Made by a program: the position numbers and the translations under genes
The notes under the pieces: generated by a model
Told to the model about the DNA's origin: nothing
Seen by the model: the letters and a program-made list of their open reading frames with translations, nothing else
The model's database searches: none
In this document: positions 17,625 to 26,604 of the stretch, piece after piece
Position numbering within the stretch: the first letter of the stretch is position 1
How the letters are laid out: each line of letters begins with the position of its first letter
Source of the DNA: Vagococcus acidifermentans
Lineage (GTDB): Bacteria; Bacillota; Bacilli; Lactobacillales; Vagococcaceae
NCBI RefSeq assembly: GCF_003987655.1
Contig: NZ_NGKC01000001.1
Span: forward strand, 124,001 to 188,000
DNA length: 64,000 nucleotides
Direction: 5' to 3'

Positions 17625-17924
17625 ATAGTCCTCCTAAAAATCTCTTGTTCACATGGCTGTTTTTTTGATCAGTGGCGTGATGACAGTTCTCACACCGTGC
17701 CGCAGTGATTGCCCTCCTTTTGCTGTCCGAAAAAAGCAAGTTTCTTCGAATGTTTACGCCATTTTACGTAATCTGATACCGATTAGTGCGGCGGCATCAT
17801 CTTTTTTAGTTTAACTTAAAATGAACGTTCAATCCAGTCCCAATGTGAGTTCTTTCATTTCCCGTACTCGCAGCGGTTTCATTCGAGGGGCGCACAAGCA
17901 ATGACAGACAGGGCATATTTTTTT
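17625..17924. other. Gene-free stretch upstream of sppA
   Basis: This ~300-base region should hold the minus-strand promoter of sppA, but I find no convincing -35/-10 pair. Open frames here look like noise. No repeat or structured RNA stands out apart from the mscL terminator just beyond its right end. Confidence 0.4.
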
Positions 17925-17960
17925 AAAAAAAAGGGACATGGCGTGTTCCGGCCATGTCCC
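17925..17960 (-). terminator. mscL terminator
   Basis: GGGACATGGC / GCCATGTCCC with an 8-base loop; read on the minus strand it is followed by eight T. It lies ~70 bases past the mscL stop. Confidence 0.88.
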
Positions 17961-18030
17961 GTTTTGAAAAACATAGTTGTGTTATCAGCAGTTTACGGCA
18001 AAAGCCCTTAACTATCTCCATAGTCAGAAA

Positions 18031-18450
18031 TTATGAACGCTGATTTTTCTGTTCTGCCAGCAGCGAACGGATATCGGTCAAAATGTCTTCGGCAGACTCT
18101 GCCGGAATTTCTTCTTCTTCCTTTTTTTGAGGTCCGATTTTCTGTGCAGCTTTGTTGGCGAATTTGATGATCAGGAACAGCACAAATGCTGTAATTAAAA
18201 ACGTGATAATTGCTGAAATAACCTGTCCGTAGTTGAAGCTGACACCGTTGATGCGAAAGGTTAACTCTTTTGTGGCGTCATCCAGATTTTTTCCGCCAGT
18301 CAGCAAAGCGGCGACTAATCCAATTAGAGGTGTGATCAGTCCTTCCACCAAAGAAGTGACAATGGCAGTGAAAGCACCGCCGATAATCACACCGACAGCC
18401 AAATCGAGCACATTGCCTCTCGTGATGAATTCACGGAATTCTTTTATCAT
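18031..18450 (-). CDS. mscL: MscL, large-conductance mechanosensitive channel
   Basis: This 139-residue protein forms a membrane pore that opens on osmotic downshock. The N terminus 'EFREFITRGNVLDLAVGVIIGG' is the conserved amphipathic helix and gating part of TM1; TM2 lies at residues ~76-100. The C-terminal helix 'AEDILTDIRSLLAEQ' is typical. AAAGGGGGGAAA precedes the ATG, and a TATAAT -10 box lies on the minus strand at 18474-18479. Confidence 0.95.
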   Translation of the reverse strand: MIKEFREFITRGNVLDLAVGVIIGGAFTAIVTSLVEGLITPLIGLVAALLTGGKNLDDATKELTFRINGVSFNYGQVISAIITFLITAFVLFLIIKFANKAAQKIGPQKKEEEEIPAESAEDILTDIRSLLAEQKNQRS

Positions 18451-18719
18451 AACATTTCCCCCCTTTGCGTTTTATTATACAGAAATCCGGCAAAAGTTAA
18501 AAATAAAAAATATCAAAAAAAAGAAGAATCGAGTGTAATGTTTTTGTAATATATGATAAAATAATGTAACTGAGTTAAAATATTAAGGGAGAGCCTATTT
18601 TATAAGATTCTATCAAAATTCGTTTATTTCATAGTCTTTTCCTGTTTAAAATGACTGTTTTTTGATACTCTGTAGATATATGAATCATTTCTCTCAAAAC
18701 AATCAAGAGGAGTCTTAGA

Positions 18720-19985
18720 ATGAGTATAGAATTAACCCAAGGTGTAACACTGCATGTTCTGCCGACTGAAAAATACAAAACTACACGCATTATGATCCGG
18801 TTTGCTGCCGAATTGGACAAGGCGACCATCAGCAAACGGACACTGCTCTCCAGCCTTATGGAGACCAACAGCTTGACTTACCCAACACAAAGCGACATCA
18901 GCAGGAAACTGGCCGAGCTGTACGGGGCCGGTTTCAGCATTGATGTGATGAAAAAAGGGTCCCGTCATTTTTTCACAGTCACACTGAACTTAGTGGACGA
19001 GTCGCTGTTGTCCAGCGGTTCCACGGTGTTTGAAGACGGTGTGGCTTTTTTGCGGGATATTTTATTCCATCCGAATGTCACCGGCGGTCAGTTCGACCAA
19101 GAAACATTTGAGCGGGAACAACGCAATCTGGTGAAATATATCGCATCGGTGTTTGATGACAAGCAGAGTTATGCGGCGCTGTCGCTTCAGGAATTATATT
19201 TTGCCAACTCGGACAGCCAAAAGACACCGAGTTTCGGTACGACGGAGGATATTTTAAAAGAAACCGCCGCATCGCTGGCCGCTTACTATCAGCAGATGCT
19301 GGCGGAAGATGCTGTGGATATTTTTGTCATGGGAAATATGGAAGAACAATATGTTGCCCAATGTTTCGAGGGATTCGGTCTGGCTCCGCGCCAGCCTGTC
19401 AGCGGCGGCTTGTTCTACACCCAACCGGTACAAAACATCATCCGCCAGAAGACGGAAACGCTGCCTGTCATTCAGTCGAAACTGAATCTCGGGTATTTTA
19501 CCGACATTTATTTTCATGACGACCAGTATTTCCCGCTGCTAGTGTTTAATGGGCTGTTCGGCGGTTTCCCGCATTCAAAATTGTTTATGAATGTGCGTGA
19601 AGCTCACAGTCTGGCCTACTATGCCAGCAGTTCGATCGACACGTTCCGCGGGATGATGACAGTGCAGACAGGAATTGACGGTGCCAACCGCGACAAAGTG
19701 CTGAGACTTATCAGCGAACAGCTGAAAGAACTGGCTCAGGGGATTGTCAGCGACACCGAATTGCTGCAGACAAAACGCATGCTGCAAAACCAATATTTGC
19801 TTTCCTTGGATAATCAGCGTGCCTTGATGGAACAGCGCTTTTTGGAAATGCAGCTCCCGCAGTCGCGCATAACTGACGAAGAATGGCTGGAGCGGGTCGC
19901 GGCAGTGTCGCTTGATGACGTGCAGCGCGTCGCCCAGCAGACGAAATTGCAGGCGGTCTACTTTATGGAAGGCGGTGCTGAGTAG
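18720..19985 (+). CDS. ymfF: YmfF/YfmF-like M16-family protein, EF-P modification-associated, no zinc motif
   Basis: This 421-residue protein has the insulinase/M16 fold, but the position of the HxxEH zinc motif reads 'TLLSSLMETNSLTYP', so it cannot be a classical zinc protease. In Bacillus, YmfF, YmfH and YmfI act together on the 5-aminopentanol modification of elongation factor P. It probably pairs with the active YmfH downstream as M16 proteins often do. 'VREAHSLAYYASSSID' is the conserved C-terminal R-x-Y region. The ATG follows AGAGGAG. Confidence 0.88.
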   Translation: MSIELTQGVTLHVLPTEKYKTTRIMIRFAAELDKATISKRTLLSSLMETNSLTYPTQSDISRKLAELYGAGFSIDVMKKGSRHFFTVTLNLVDESLLSSGSTVFEDGVAFLRDILFHPNVTGGQFDQETFEREQRNLVKYIASVFDDKQSYAALSLQELYFANSDSQKTPSFGTTEDILKETAASLAAYYQQMLAEDAVDIFVMGNMEEQYVAQCFEGFGLAPRQPVSGGLFYTQPVQNIIRQKTETLPVIQSKLNLGYFTDIYFHDDQYFPLLVFNGLFGGFPHSKLFMNVREAHSLAYYASSSIDTFRGMMTVQTGIDGANRDKVLRLISEQLKELAQGIVSDTELLQTKRMLQNQYLLSLDNQRALMEQRFLEMQLPQSRITDEEWLERVAAVSLDDVQRVAQQTKLQAVYFMEGGAE

Positions 19986-21280
19986 TGGAAAAAACATATT
20001 ATCCTCACATCAATGAGACACTTTACACGGAAGTTTTGCCGAACGGCTTGGAAGTGATGCTGCTGCCGAAGCAGGGCTTCCATAAAACGTATGGTCTGTT
20101 TACCACCAATTACGGGTCGGTGGACAACGAGTTTATCCCCATCCATGAAACAGAGTTTGTCCGCGTGCCGGATGGTATCGCGCATTTTTTGGAGCATAAG
20201 CTGTTTGAAAAAGAAGACGAAGATGTCTTCCAGAAATTTGGCCGGCAAGGTGCGTCCGCCAATGCGTTTACCAGTTTCACACGTACGAGCTACTTGTTTT
20301 CGGGGACTGGTCAGGTGACGGAGAACATCGAAACCTTGCTGGACTTTGTTCAGTCGCCTTATTTCACCCAAGAATCGGTCGACAAGGAAAAAGGCATTAT
20401 TGGTCAGGAAATCCAGATGTATCAGGACGAACCGAACTGGCGGCTGTTTTTTGGTATGCTGAATAACTTGTATCCGAAGCACCCGCTGCATATCGACATT
20501 GCGGGAACGGAAGACAGCATTGCTGAAATTACAGCGGAAGATTTGTATTTGTGTTATCATACATTTTATCATCCGAGCAACATGAACCTGTTCATCGTCG
20601 GCAACATGGACGTGGATAGTATTTTACAGACGATTCGGGACAATCAGGCGAGAAAGCCGTTTGAGGCGGCTGTTCCGGTGAAGCGCCGGTTCCCGGTTGA
20701 ATCGGGCGACGACCTCGTCAAAGAAAACAGCATCACTATGTCGGTATCACGCCCCAAGGCAATTGTCGGGCTGAAGGGCCTCGATGAGCTGCCTGAGGAC
20801 GGTCTGGCAAAATTAACGTACCGGACATCCGTTCAGCTGCTTTTGCAGTTGCTGTTCGGCGACGAGTCCGACAATTATTTGACAATGTACAATGACGGCT
20901 TGGTAGACGACAGTTTTTCTTTTGAATTTAATCTGGACCGGGGCTTCCATTTTGCCGATTTCAGTTCGGATACAGATGAACCGGAACGGTTTGCCAATCA
21001 AATCATGAACATTTTGATCCGGGCAGACAAAAGCACTGAACTGACGAAGGAAAAGTTTCTTCTGGCCAAACGCCGGATGCTCGGGAAACATTTGAAGTCC
21101 TTGGATTCGCTGGAGTTTATTGCCCAGCAGTTCAGCGGGTTTAAATTCGGCACCGCGACCTTGTTTGATTTGAGCAAGGTCATCGACAGCATCACGCTGG
21201 ACGATGTGCATCGTGTGCGTGAATCGTTTATTCGTCCGGAAGGTTTAAGCAAATTTTTCATTTATCCAAAAGAAACATAA
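19985..21280 (+). CDS. ymfH: YmfH-like M16 zinc peptidase, EF-P modification-associated
   Basis: This 431-residue M16 peptidase keeps the inverted zinc motif as 'HFLEHKLFE' near residue 68, with the downstream glutamate in the helix 'EKGIIGQEIQMYQDEPNW'. It is the catalytic partner expected for YmfF. The GTG start shares a base with the ymfF stop (TAGTG). Substrate is not visible from sequence; the EF-P link is from the conserved ymfF-ymfH-ymfI cluster. Confidence 0.9.
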   Translation: MEKTYYPHINETLYTEVLPNGLEVMLLPKQGFHKTYGLFTTNYGSVDNEFIPIHETEFVRVPDGIAHFLEHKLFEKEDEDVFQKFGRQGASANAFTSFTRTSYLFSGTGQVTENIETLLDFVQSPYFTQESVDKEKGIIGQEIQMYQDEPNWRLFFGMLNNLYPKHPLHIDIAGTEDSIAEITAEDLYLCYHTFYHPSNMNLFIVGNMDVDSILQTIRDNQARKPFEAAVPVKRRFPVESGDDLVKENSITMSVSRPKAIVGLKGLDELPEDGLAKLTYRTSVQLLLQLLFGDESDNYLTMYNDGLVDDSFSFEFNLDRGFHFADFSSDTDEPERFANQIMNILIRADKSTELTKEKFLLAKRRMLGKHLKSLDSLEFIAQQFSGFKFGTATLFDLSKVIDSITLDDVHRVRESFIRPEGLSKFFIYPKET

Positions 21281-21292
21281 GGGTGACTGACA

Positions 21293-22015
21293 GTGAAATA
21301 TATTTTAGTAATGGGTGCAAGCGGCGATATCGGCCAGGCGTGTGTGAAACAACTGGCGCGGGAAGGCTATTCAGTCTACTGCCATTATCATACCAACCGG
21401 CAGGCTGTTGACACACTGGTTGCCGAGCTGAGTTGCCAATACCCCCAGCAGGACTTCTTTGCAGTGCCGCTGGACATGACAGATGAGGCGGCTTTGCCTG
21501 CGTTTGTTGCGGATTTGTTCGAGGTGAACGGCATCGTTTTTGCAAGCGGCGGGACGGTTTATAAACTGCTGGCTGATACAACGCCGGCAGAAATGGACCG
21601 CCTGTGGCAAGTCCACGTGAAAACCCCTGTGCGGCTTTGCCAGCTGCTCCATTCGAAGCTGGTGCGGCGTACGGGCAGCATTGTGTTTGTCAGTTCGGTC
21701 TACGGACTGATTGGCAGCCCGATGGAAGTCATGTATAGTACTTTAAAGGGGGCCCAGCTGTCATTTGTCAAAGCGTATGCCGGAGAAGTGGCTTCCTCAG
21801 GTATTACCGTGAATGCTGTCGCACCCGGGGCAGTTGACACACAAATGAACCAAGCGTTAACATCTGAAGAAAAAGAAGAATTGATCTCTTCCATCCCGGC
21901 CGGCAGACTGGCACAGCCAGCAGAAATTGCCGCCAGCATCGTGTTTTTGTTAAGCGATAAGGCGCGCTACATCACGGGCAGCACGTTGCCTGTGACCGGC
22001 GGATGGCAAGTTTAA
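21293..22015 (+). CDS. ymfI: YmfI-like short-chain dehydrogenase/reductase
   Basis: This 240-residue SDR has the cofactor loop 'VMGASGDIGQACV' at residues 6-18, catalytic Ser in 'VFVSSVYG' and the Y-x-x-x-K in 'MYSTLKGA'. In Bacillus YmfI reduces the aminopentanone group on EF-P to aminopentanol; synteny with the two M16 genes supports that over a FabG-like fatty-acid role. It starts with GTG after AAGGGTG, 12 bases downstream of ymfH. Confidence 0.88.
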   Translation: MKYILVMGASGDIGQACVKQLAREGYSVYCHYHTNRQAVDTLVAELSCQYPQQDFFAVPLDMTDEAALPAFVADLFEVNGIVFASGGTVYKLLADTTPAEMDRLWQVHVKTPVRLCQLLHSKLVRRTGSIVFVSSVYGLIGSPMEVMYSTLKGAQLSFVKAYAGEVASSGITVNAVAPGAVDTQMNQALTSEEKEELISSIPAGRLAQPAEIAASIVFLLSDKARYITGSTLPVTGGWQV

Positions 22016-22037
22016 GATAGAAAGTGGAGGCGAGGAC

Positions 22038-22898
22038 TTGGATACAATTGGAGAAAAGTTGAAGATCGCTCGTCTAGAGAAAGGACTAACGATAGGTGAT
22101 TTACAGAAAATCACTAAAATCCAGCGCCGTTTTTTAGAAGCGATTGAAGCAGATGATTTTGATGCGATGCCCAGCGATTATTATACGCGAACCTTTATCA
22201 AGCTGATGGCAGAAGCCGTTGATTTAGATGCCCGTCCTCTGCTTCGGCAGTTTGACGGCGAACCAGACCAGCAATTCGGCTACACGCCTCGTCCTGAACG
22301 GATTGAAGGTTCTCGGAAAGCACGCCATGAAGAGAGCAGAAGCAAAGTGGCTATTTTTAAGTCCTACATTCCAGTGTTAATCCTTATTTTAACTGTTTCT
22401 CTGATTATTGGCGGCATTATTTTTGCAACGGTCATGGAAAACAAAAGTGAACCGATGATTAAACAGCAGCCGACAGTCAGTTCCGTATCATCTGAGGACA
22501 AAAGTAAAGACACGACAGAAGAAGATTCCAGCTCCTCCGAGGAAAAACCGGAAACCGACATGAAAATTGTGTTTGACCGGGAAAACAACGGCTTCACTTA
22601 TTTTGACGTCAAACGGGCGGAACGTCCGCTGACTGTTTCTTTTGAAGGACTGACAGCGCCTTGCTGGGTCGGTCTGGCAGAAACACCGCAGTCCGCTATT
22701 TTCTATCAGTATACGGTCAAGCCGGGCGAAGTAGTGGAAACAACCATCCCGGAAGAATTAGATACGGTACAAATTACCCTCGGTGCCTCATCTTATGTTA
22801 AAATGAAGATTAACAATGAAGACTTTGATTTTAATCCCAACAACACTGCTTCAGAAAAACGAGTCATCGTACTCAACTTGGCAGCAAGTGACGATTAA
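22038..22898 (+). CDS. rodZ: RodZ/YmfM-type cell-shape protein (HTH + membrane segment + DUF4115)
   Basis: This 286-residue bitopic protein has an N-terminal XRE-type helix-turn-helix (residues ~4-66, 'LKIARLEKGLTIGDLQKIT'), a basic linker, a single membrane helix at about residues 112-134, an acidic Ser/Glu-rich linker and a C-terminal extracellular DUF4115 beta domain ('APCWVGLAETPQSAIF'). RodZ links the MreB cytoskeleton to the membrane. It uses a TTG start at 22038, chosen because GTGGAGGCGAGG is directly upstream and no ATG is available. pgsA follows. Confidence 0.9.
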   Translation: MDTIGEKLKIARLEKGLTIGDLQKITKIQRRFLEAIEADDFDAMPSDYYTRTFIKLMAEAVDLDARPLLRQFDGEPDQQFGYTPRPERIEGSRKARHEESRSKVAIFKSYIPVLILILTVSLIIGGIIFATVMENKSEPMIKQQPTVSSVSSEDKSKDTTEEDSSSSEEKPETDMKIVFDRENNGFTYFDVKRAERPLTVSFEGLTAPCWVGLAETPQSAIFYQYTVKPGEVVETTIPEELDTVQITLGASSYVKMKINNEDFDFNPNNTASEKRVIVLNLAASDD

Positions 22899-22931
22899 GA
22901 CCGAGTTGGTTGGACGAAAGGGGAATATCAG

Positions 22932-23510
22932 GTGAATCTACCAAACAAACTGACTGTTATCCGAATCATCATGATTCCGGTATTTATGATTGTGGCGCTA
23001 ATGCCGGTCGACATGGGGGCTATTCAGGCGGGCTGGACGGCAGTGCCTGTCACACAACTGCTGGCGGCGGTTATCTTTGCCGTAGCTAGTGTTACCGACT
23101 GGCTGGACGGAAAAATCGCCCGCAAACACGGACTTGTCACTAATTTCGGCAAGTTTGCAGACCCGCTGGCTGATAAAATGCTGGTCATGACGGCATTTAT
23201 TGTGCTGGTCGGCCAGGGCAAGGCGCCATCATGGGTCGTTGCCATTATTGTGTGCCGCGAGCTGGCAGTTACCGGCTTGCGCCTCTTGCTGGTGGAAGGC
23301 GGAGAAGTCATGGCGGCAGCCTGGCCCGGAAAAGTCAAAACAGCAACGCAAATGGTGGCAATCATTTTACTGCTCATCAACAACGTGCCGTTTAATCTTA
23401 TCGGCTTGCCGGCGGACCAGATTTTTCTCTATGCCTGTCTGATTTTTACCATCTATTCCGGTGTGGATTATTTTGCTAAAAATCTTGATGTGTTTAAAGG
23501 CTCTATGTAA
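22932..23510 (+). CDS. pgsA: PgsA, phosphatidylglycerophosphate synthase
   Basis: This 192-residue membrane enzyme makes phosphatidylglycerophosphate from CDP-diacylglycerol and glycerol-3-phosphate. The CDP-alcohol phosphotransferase motif is complete from 'DWLDGKIAR' to 'FADPLADK' (residues ~56-83). It has about five hydrophobic segments. A GTG start follows CGAAAGGGG. The order rodZ-pgsA-cinA-recA is widespread in Firmicutes. Confidence 0.95.
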   Translation: MNLPNKLTVIRIIMIPVFMIVALMPVDMGAIQAGWTAVPVTQLLAAVIFAVASVTDWLDGKIARKHGLVTNFGKFADPLADKMLVMTAFIVLVGQGKAPSWVVAIIVCRELAVTGLRLLLVEGGEVMAAAWPGKVKTATQMVAIILLLINNVPFNLIGLPADQIFLYACLIFTIYSGVDYFAKNLDVFKGSM

Positions 23511-23533
23511 CTGAATAACGGATGACATAGCGT

Positions 23534-23567
23534 CAAGCTGCTCTTATTGAGCAGCTTTGTTTATTTT
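23534..23567 (+). terminator. pgsA terminator
   Basis: AAGCTGCTC / GAGCAGCTT with loop TTATT, followed by a T-rich tail (TTGTTTATTTT). Confidence 0.85.
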
Positions 23568-23630
23568 GACGGGAATGGTAAAATAATAGGAGCCAAACAG
23601 CGTATACTAAAGAATGAAGAGGGTTGAACC

Positions 23631-24881
23631 ATGAAAGCAGAAATTATCGCGGTAGGAACAGAAATTTTACTTGGACAAATCACGAATACCAACGCCACAT
23701 TTTTATCCGAACAGCTGGCTTCTCTAGGTATTGACGTGTATTTTCACGCCGTTGTCGGAGATAATCAGCAGCGGCTGGAGGCGATGCTGTCCATTGCCGA
23801 TACGCGCAGCGACATCATCGTGCTGTGCGGCGGGCTGGGGCCGACAGAGGATGACTTGACGAAAGAAGCGGTGGCCAATCATGTTGGCGAGAACCTCGTA
23901 GAAGATGCACCCGCCATGGAACAGGTGCTGCAATATCACGTCGTCTCGCAGCGCCCGATGGCGGAAAACAACCGCAAGCAGGGCATGATTATTGAACACG
24001 GCATCCCGATGCCCAACCCTGCCGGTCTGGCTGTCGGCTGTTTTTATCAGTCTGCCGACAAGACGTATATTTTACTGCCAGGACCACCGGCAGAACTCAA
24101 GGCGATGTTTCTCCAAGAAACGGCGCCGCTGTTACAGAGCCATTTCCCAGTGTCGGAAATGCTTACGTCCCGGGTCATGCGGTTCATCGGCATCGGCGAA
24201 TCCCAGCTGGTCACGGACATCGCCGATATTTTAAACGAACAGACCAACCCGACAGTCGCTCCTTATGCCAAAACCAGCGAGGTGACCTTGCGCTTGACTG
24301 CCAAATCGGAAAACGGCACGACAGCGGCGGTACTGCTGGACGAGGTGGAAGAGCGGATCATGCGGCGCGTGGGCCAGTATTTTTACGGCTACGGCGAGGA
24401 AAACACGATTGAAAATGAAGTCGTTTCATTGCTGCAGGCCCATCAGCGGTCGGTGACTTGCGCAGAGAGTCTGACGGCCGGTCTGTGCCAGAGCACGCTT
24501 GCAAAGGTGCCTGGTGTCTCGAACGTTTTCAAAGGCGGGTTTGTTACGTACAGCGCCGAAACCAAACAGCAATTTTTAGGGATTCCCGCCGAGCTGATTG
24601 CTGAATACGGCACGGTCAGCCCCGAATGCGCGGAAGCCATGGCAGTGTATGCGCGGAACAAGTTAAAAACAGACTATGCACTGGCATTTACCGGCGTAGC
24701 AGGACCGGACGAGCTGGAAGGCCAGCCCGCCGGTACAGTCTGGATCGGCATTGCCGGTCCCAGCGGCAGCTATGCCCGGCGGATGATAGCCAGCCGCGAC
24801 CGCGAGTATATTCGCATCAGCGCAGTCAAGTACGGATTAAATTTCCTCCGGCAGCAGCTGCTGATTGACCACCAAAAATAA
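23631..24881 (+). CDS. cinA: CinA, competence/damage-inducible protein (NMN deamidase / ADP-ribose pyrophosphatase family)
   Basis: This 416-residue two-domain protein has an N-terminal MoaB/COG1058 domain ('IIAVGTEILLGQITNTN', 'LCGGLGPTEDDLTKEAV') and a C-terminal CinA domain from residue ~262 ('TCAESLTAGLCQSTLAKVPG', 'VAGPDELEGQPAGTVWIG'). The C-terminal domain is linked to NMN deamidation. The gene is commonly paired with recA and induced in competence; comGA at the right edge shows this genome carries competence genes. The ATG follows GAAGAGGG. Confidence 0.93.
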   Translation: MKAEIIAVGTEILLGQITNTNATFLSEQLASLGIDVYFHAVVGDNQQRLEAMLSIADTRSDIIVLCGGLGPTEDDLTKEAVANHVGENLVEDAPAMEQVLQYHVVSQRPMAENNRKQGMIIEHGIPMPNPAGLAVGCFYQSADKTYILLPGPPAELKAMFLQETAPLLQSHFPVSEMLTSRVMRFIGIGESQLVTDIADILNEQTNPTVAPYAKTSEVTLRLTAKSENGTTAAVLLDEVEERIMRRVGQYFYGYGEENTIENEVVSLLQAHQRSVTCAESLTAGLCQSTLAKVPGVSNVFKGGFVTYSAETKQQFLGIPAELIAEYGTVSPECAEAMAVYARNKLKTDYALAFTGVAGPDELEGQPAGTVWIGIAGPSGSYARRMIASRDREYIRISAVKYGLNFLRQQLLIDHQK

Positions 24882-24883
24882 AA

Positions 24884-24935
24884 CGAATGTTTGTTCGCTT
24901 TTTTTCTTGCTTTTTGACAAAAAAAAACGTATGAT
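24884..24935 (+). promoter_or_regulatory. recA promoter with LexA/SOS-box-like palindrome
   Basis: CGAATGTTTGTTCG (24884-24897) matches the Gram-positive SOS box CGAACRNRYGTTCG at 12 of 14 positions. TTGCTT (24907-24912), 17 bases and TATGAT (24930-24935) follow. The palindrome sits just upstream of the -35 box, and with the following T-run it can also form a weak cinA terminator, so the two roles are hard to separate by eye. Confidence 0.5.
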
Positions 24936-24973
24936 GGATGGAGCAACAACTGATGGACTAGGAGGATTTTTTA

Positions 24974-26020
24974 ATGAGTGATAATCGGAAACAGGCGCTG
25001 GAAGCAGCGTTAAAGAAAATAGAAAAAGATTTCGGCAAAGGTTCAGTCATGAAATTGGGCGAAAAAGTGGACACACAGATTTCCACTGTTTCCAGCGGTT
25101 CGCTGGCGCTTGACGTGGCGCTTGGTGTAGGCGGCTATCCCCGCGGACGGATCATCGAGGTCTACGGACCGGAAAGTTCCGGTAAAACCACGGTAGCCCT
25201 GCACGCCATCGCTTCTGTGCAAAAAGAAGGCGGCATTGCCGCGTTTATTGACGCGGAGCATGCGCTGGATCCGAAGTACGCCCAAAGTTTGGGTGTCAAT
25301 ATTGATGAACTGCTGCTGTCTCAGCCGGACACCGGCGAGCAGGGGCTGAATATTGCCGAGGCACTGGTCTCCAGCGGGGCCATCGACATCGTTGTCGTCG
25401 ACTCGGTAGCGGCACTGGTTCCCCGCGCGGAAATTGAAGGCGAAATGGGCGATGCGCACGTCGGTTTGCAGGCGCGGCTCATGTCCCAGGCATTGCGGAA
25501 ACTGTCGGGAACCATCAACAAGACCAAAACAATTGCCCTCTTTATCAATCAGATTCGGGAAAAAGTCGGCGTCATGTTCGGCAACCCGGAAACAACACCG
25601 GGCGGCCGCGCGCTGAAATTTTATGCCACGATCCGACTAGAAGTCCGCCGTGCGGAACAATTAAAAGCCGGGACAGACATCGTCGGCAACCGGACGAAAA
25701 TCAAAGTGGTCAAAAACAAAGTGGCGCCGCCATTTAAAATCGCCGAAGTGGATATTATGTACGGTTTGGGGATTTCTCAGGAAGGCGAGCTGCTTGACAT
25801 GGCGGCTGAAAAAGACATCGTCAATAAAAGCGGTTCATGGTACTCTTATAAAGAGGAACGGATCGGTCAAGGCCGTGAGAATGCCAAGGCATTTTTGGCA
25901 GCCAATCCTGATTTGATGCAGGAAATCTATGAGCGGGTGCGCCAAGCTTACGGAATCGGCGATGACATTCCGGCAGACAGCGGAGAAGCCGCCGGCGAAC
26001 TGCCGCTGGATTTGGATTAA
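24974..26020 (+). CDS. recA: RecA recombinase
   Basis: This 348-residue ATP-dependent strand-exchange protein has Walker A 'GPESSGKTT' (residues ~66-74), Walker B region '[12 protein letters not shown]', L2 loop '[21 protein letters not shown]' and the acidic C terminus 'AGELPLDLD'. The ATG follows AGGAGG. It works with the RuvAB and MutSL systems also encoded in this window. G+C is visibly higher than in the galactitol island: 36 of 60 bases in 25141-25200. Confidence 0.98.
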   Translation: MSDNRKQALEAALKKIEKDFGKGSVMKLGEKVDTQISTVSSGSLALDVALGVGGYPRGRIIEVYGPESSGKTTVALHAIASVQKEGGIAAFIDAEHALDPKYAQSLGVNIDELLLSQPDTGEQGLNIAEALVSSGAIDIVVVDSVAALVPRAEIEGEMGDAHVGLQARLMSQALRKLSGTINKTKTIALFINQIREKVGVMFGNPETTPGGRALKFYATIRLEVRRAEQLKAGTDIVGNRTKIKVVKNKVAPPFKIAEVDIMYGLGISQEGELLDMAAEKDIVNKSGSWYSYKEERIGQGRENAKAFLAANPDLMQEIYERVRQAYGIGDDIPADSGEAAGELPLDLD

Positions 26021-26037
26021 CAAACAAGCTAACTAAG

Positions 26038-26078
26038 GAAAGACCTGTCAGCAATCAAAAAGCGGCAGGTCTCTTTGT
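26038..26078 (+). terminator. recA terminator
   Basis: AGACCTGTC (26041-26049) pairs with GGCAGGTCT (26064-26072), followed by CTTTGT. The loop is A-rich. Confidence 0.75.
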
Positions 26079-26149
26079 GTGCCAAAGGCAATTTTGTTCC
26101 TTCAAACAAACACTGCAACGCTATAACAATCACTGTTACAGGAAATAAA

Positions 26150-26408
26150 AAGCCGGCAAGTGCGAAGCGTGAGTCAAGGTGCCTGCTGGCAACCTTGATA
26201 TTGCGATGATATAACGTGGGGAAAACAAACCGGCCGCCAAGCTGCCGGACGGACTTGTCTGAGAGGGGAAAAACCTTTTCAAGTAATGCGTTATAACGGA
26301 TTGCTTGACGCGTCTTTTTAAAAATGTGCTGATGAGTGAAAGACAGCAGCCGCTGTCAGACTGATTTACTTTAAGTTGTCGGATTAGTTGCCGGCAGCTT
26401 ATTTTTTT
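26150..26408 (+). ncRNA. Possible structured RNA between recA and rny
   Basis: This gene-free stretch holds an orphan intrinsic terminator at 26373-26408. Upstream are several compatible helices: CAAGGT/ACCTTG near 26175-26197, TATAACG/CGTTATA enclosing CCGGC/GCCGG and ACTTG/CAAGT hairpins, a GACAGC/GCTGTC tetraloop hairpin at 26342-26357, and a possible long-range GCCGGCAA/TTGCCGGC closure. A -10-like TGATATAAC (26207-26215) lacks a clear -35. A terminator here with no gene of its own suggests a small transcript. The exact start and strand-specific expression are unknown. Confidence 0.35.
26373..26408 (+). terminator. Orphan terminator upstream of rny
   Basis: AAGTTGTCGG / CCGGCAGCTT (two G-U pairs) with an 8-base loop, followed by ATTTTTTT. 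No coding gene precedes it on this strand after the recA terminator. Confidence 0.75.
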
Positions 26409-26464
26409 AGGTGATGATGTTCAGTTTGTTTGATAGTCTTTCTGTGATTCTTGTGATTATTAAG

Positions 26465-26493
26465 TTGACACACTAAACTTCAAAGATTAGAAT
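26465..26493 (+). promoter_or_regulatory. rny promoter
   Basis: TTGACA (26465-26470), 17-base spacer and TAGAAT (26488-26493). This leaves a ~105-base leader before rny. Confidence 0.75.
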
Positions 26494-26604
26494 GGTAAAT
26501 GTATAGTTACTTATATACACACATGATTCTTTAAGATGTACTGAATGTCCAATTCAACTATCTGAAATATCATAAAAAAGCAAAATCGTATGGAGGTGGA
26601 GTCA

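Noticed and set aside
26160-26260. SAM-I riboswitch suggested by GGCAACC and AAGGTGC words upstream of rny
   Set aside because: The order and spacing of the conserved blocks are wrong, and the two words simply pair with each other in a small hairpin.
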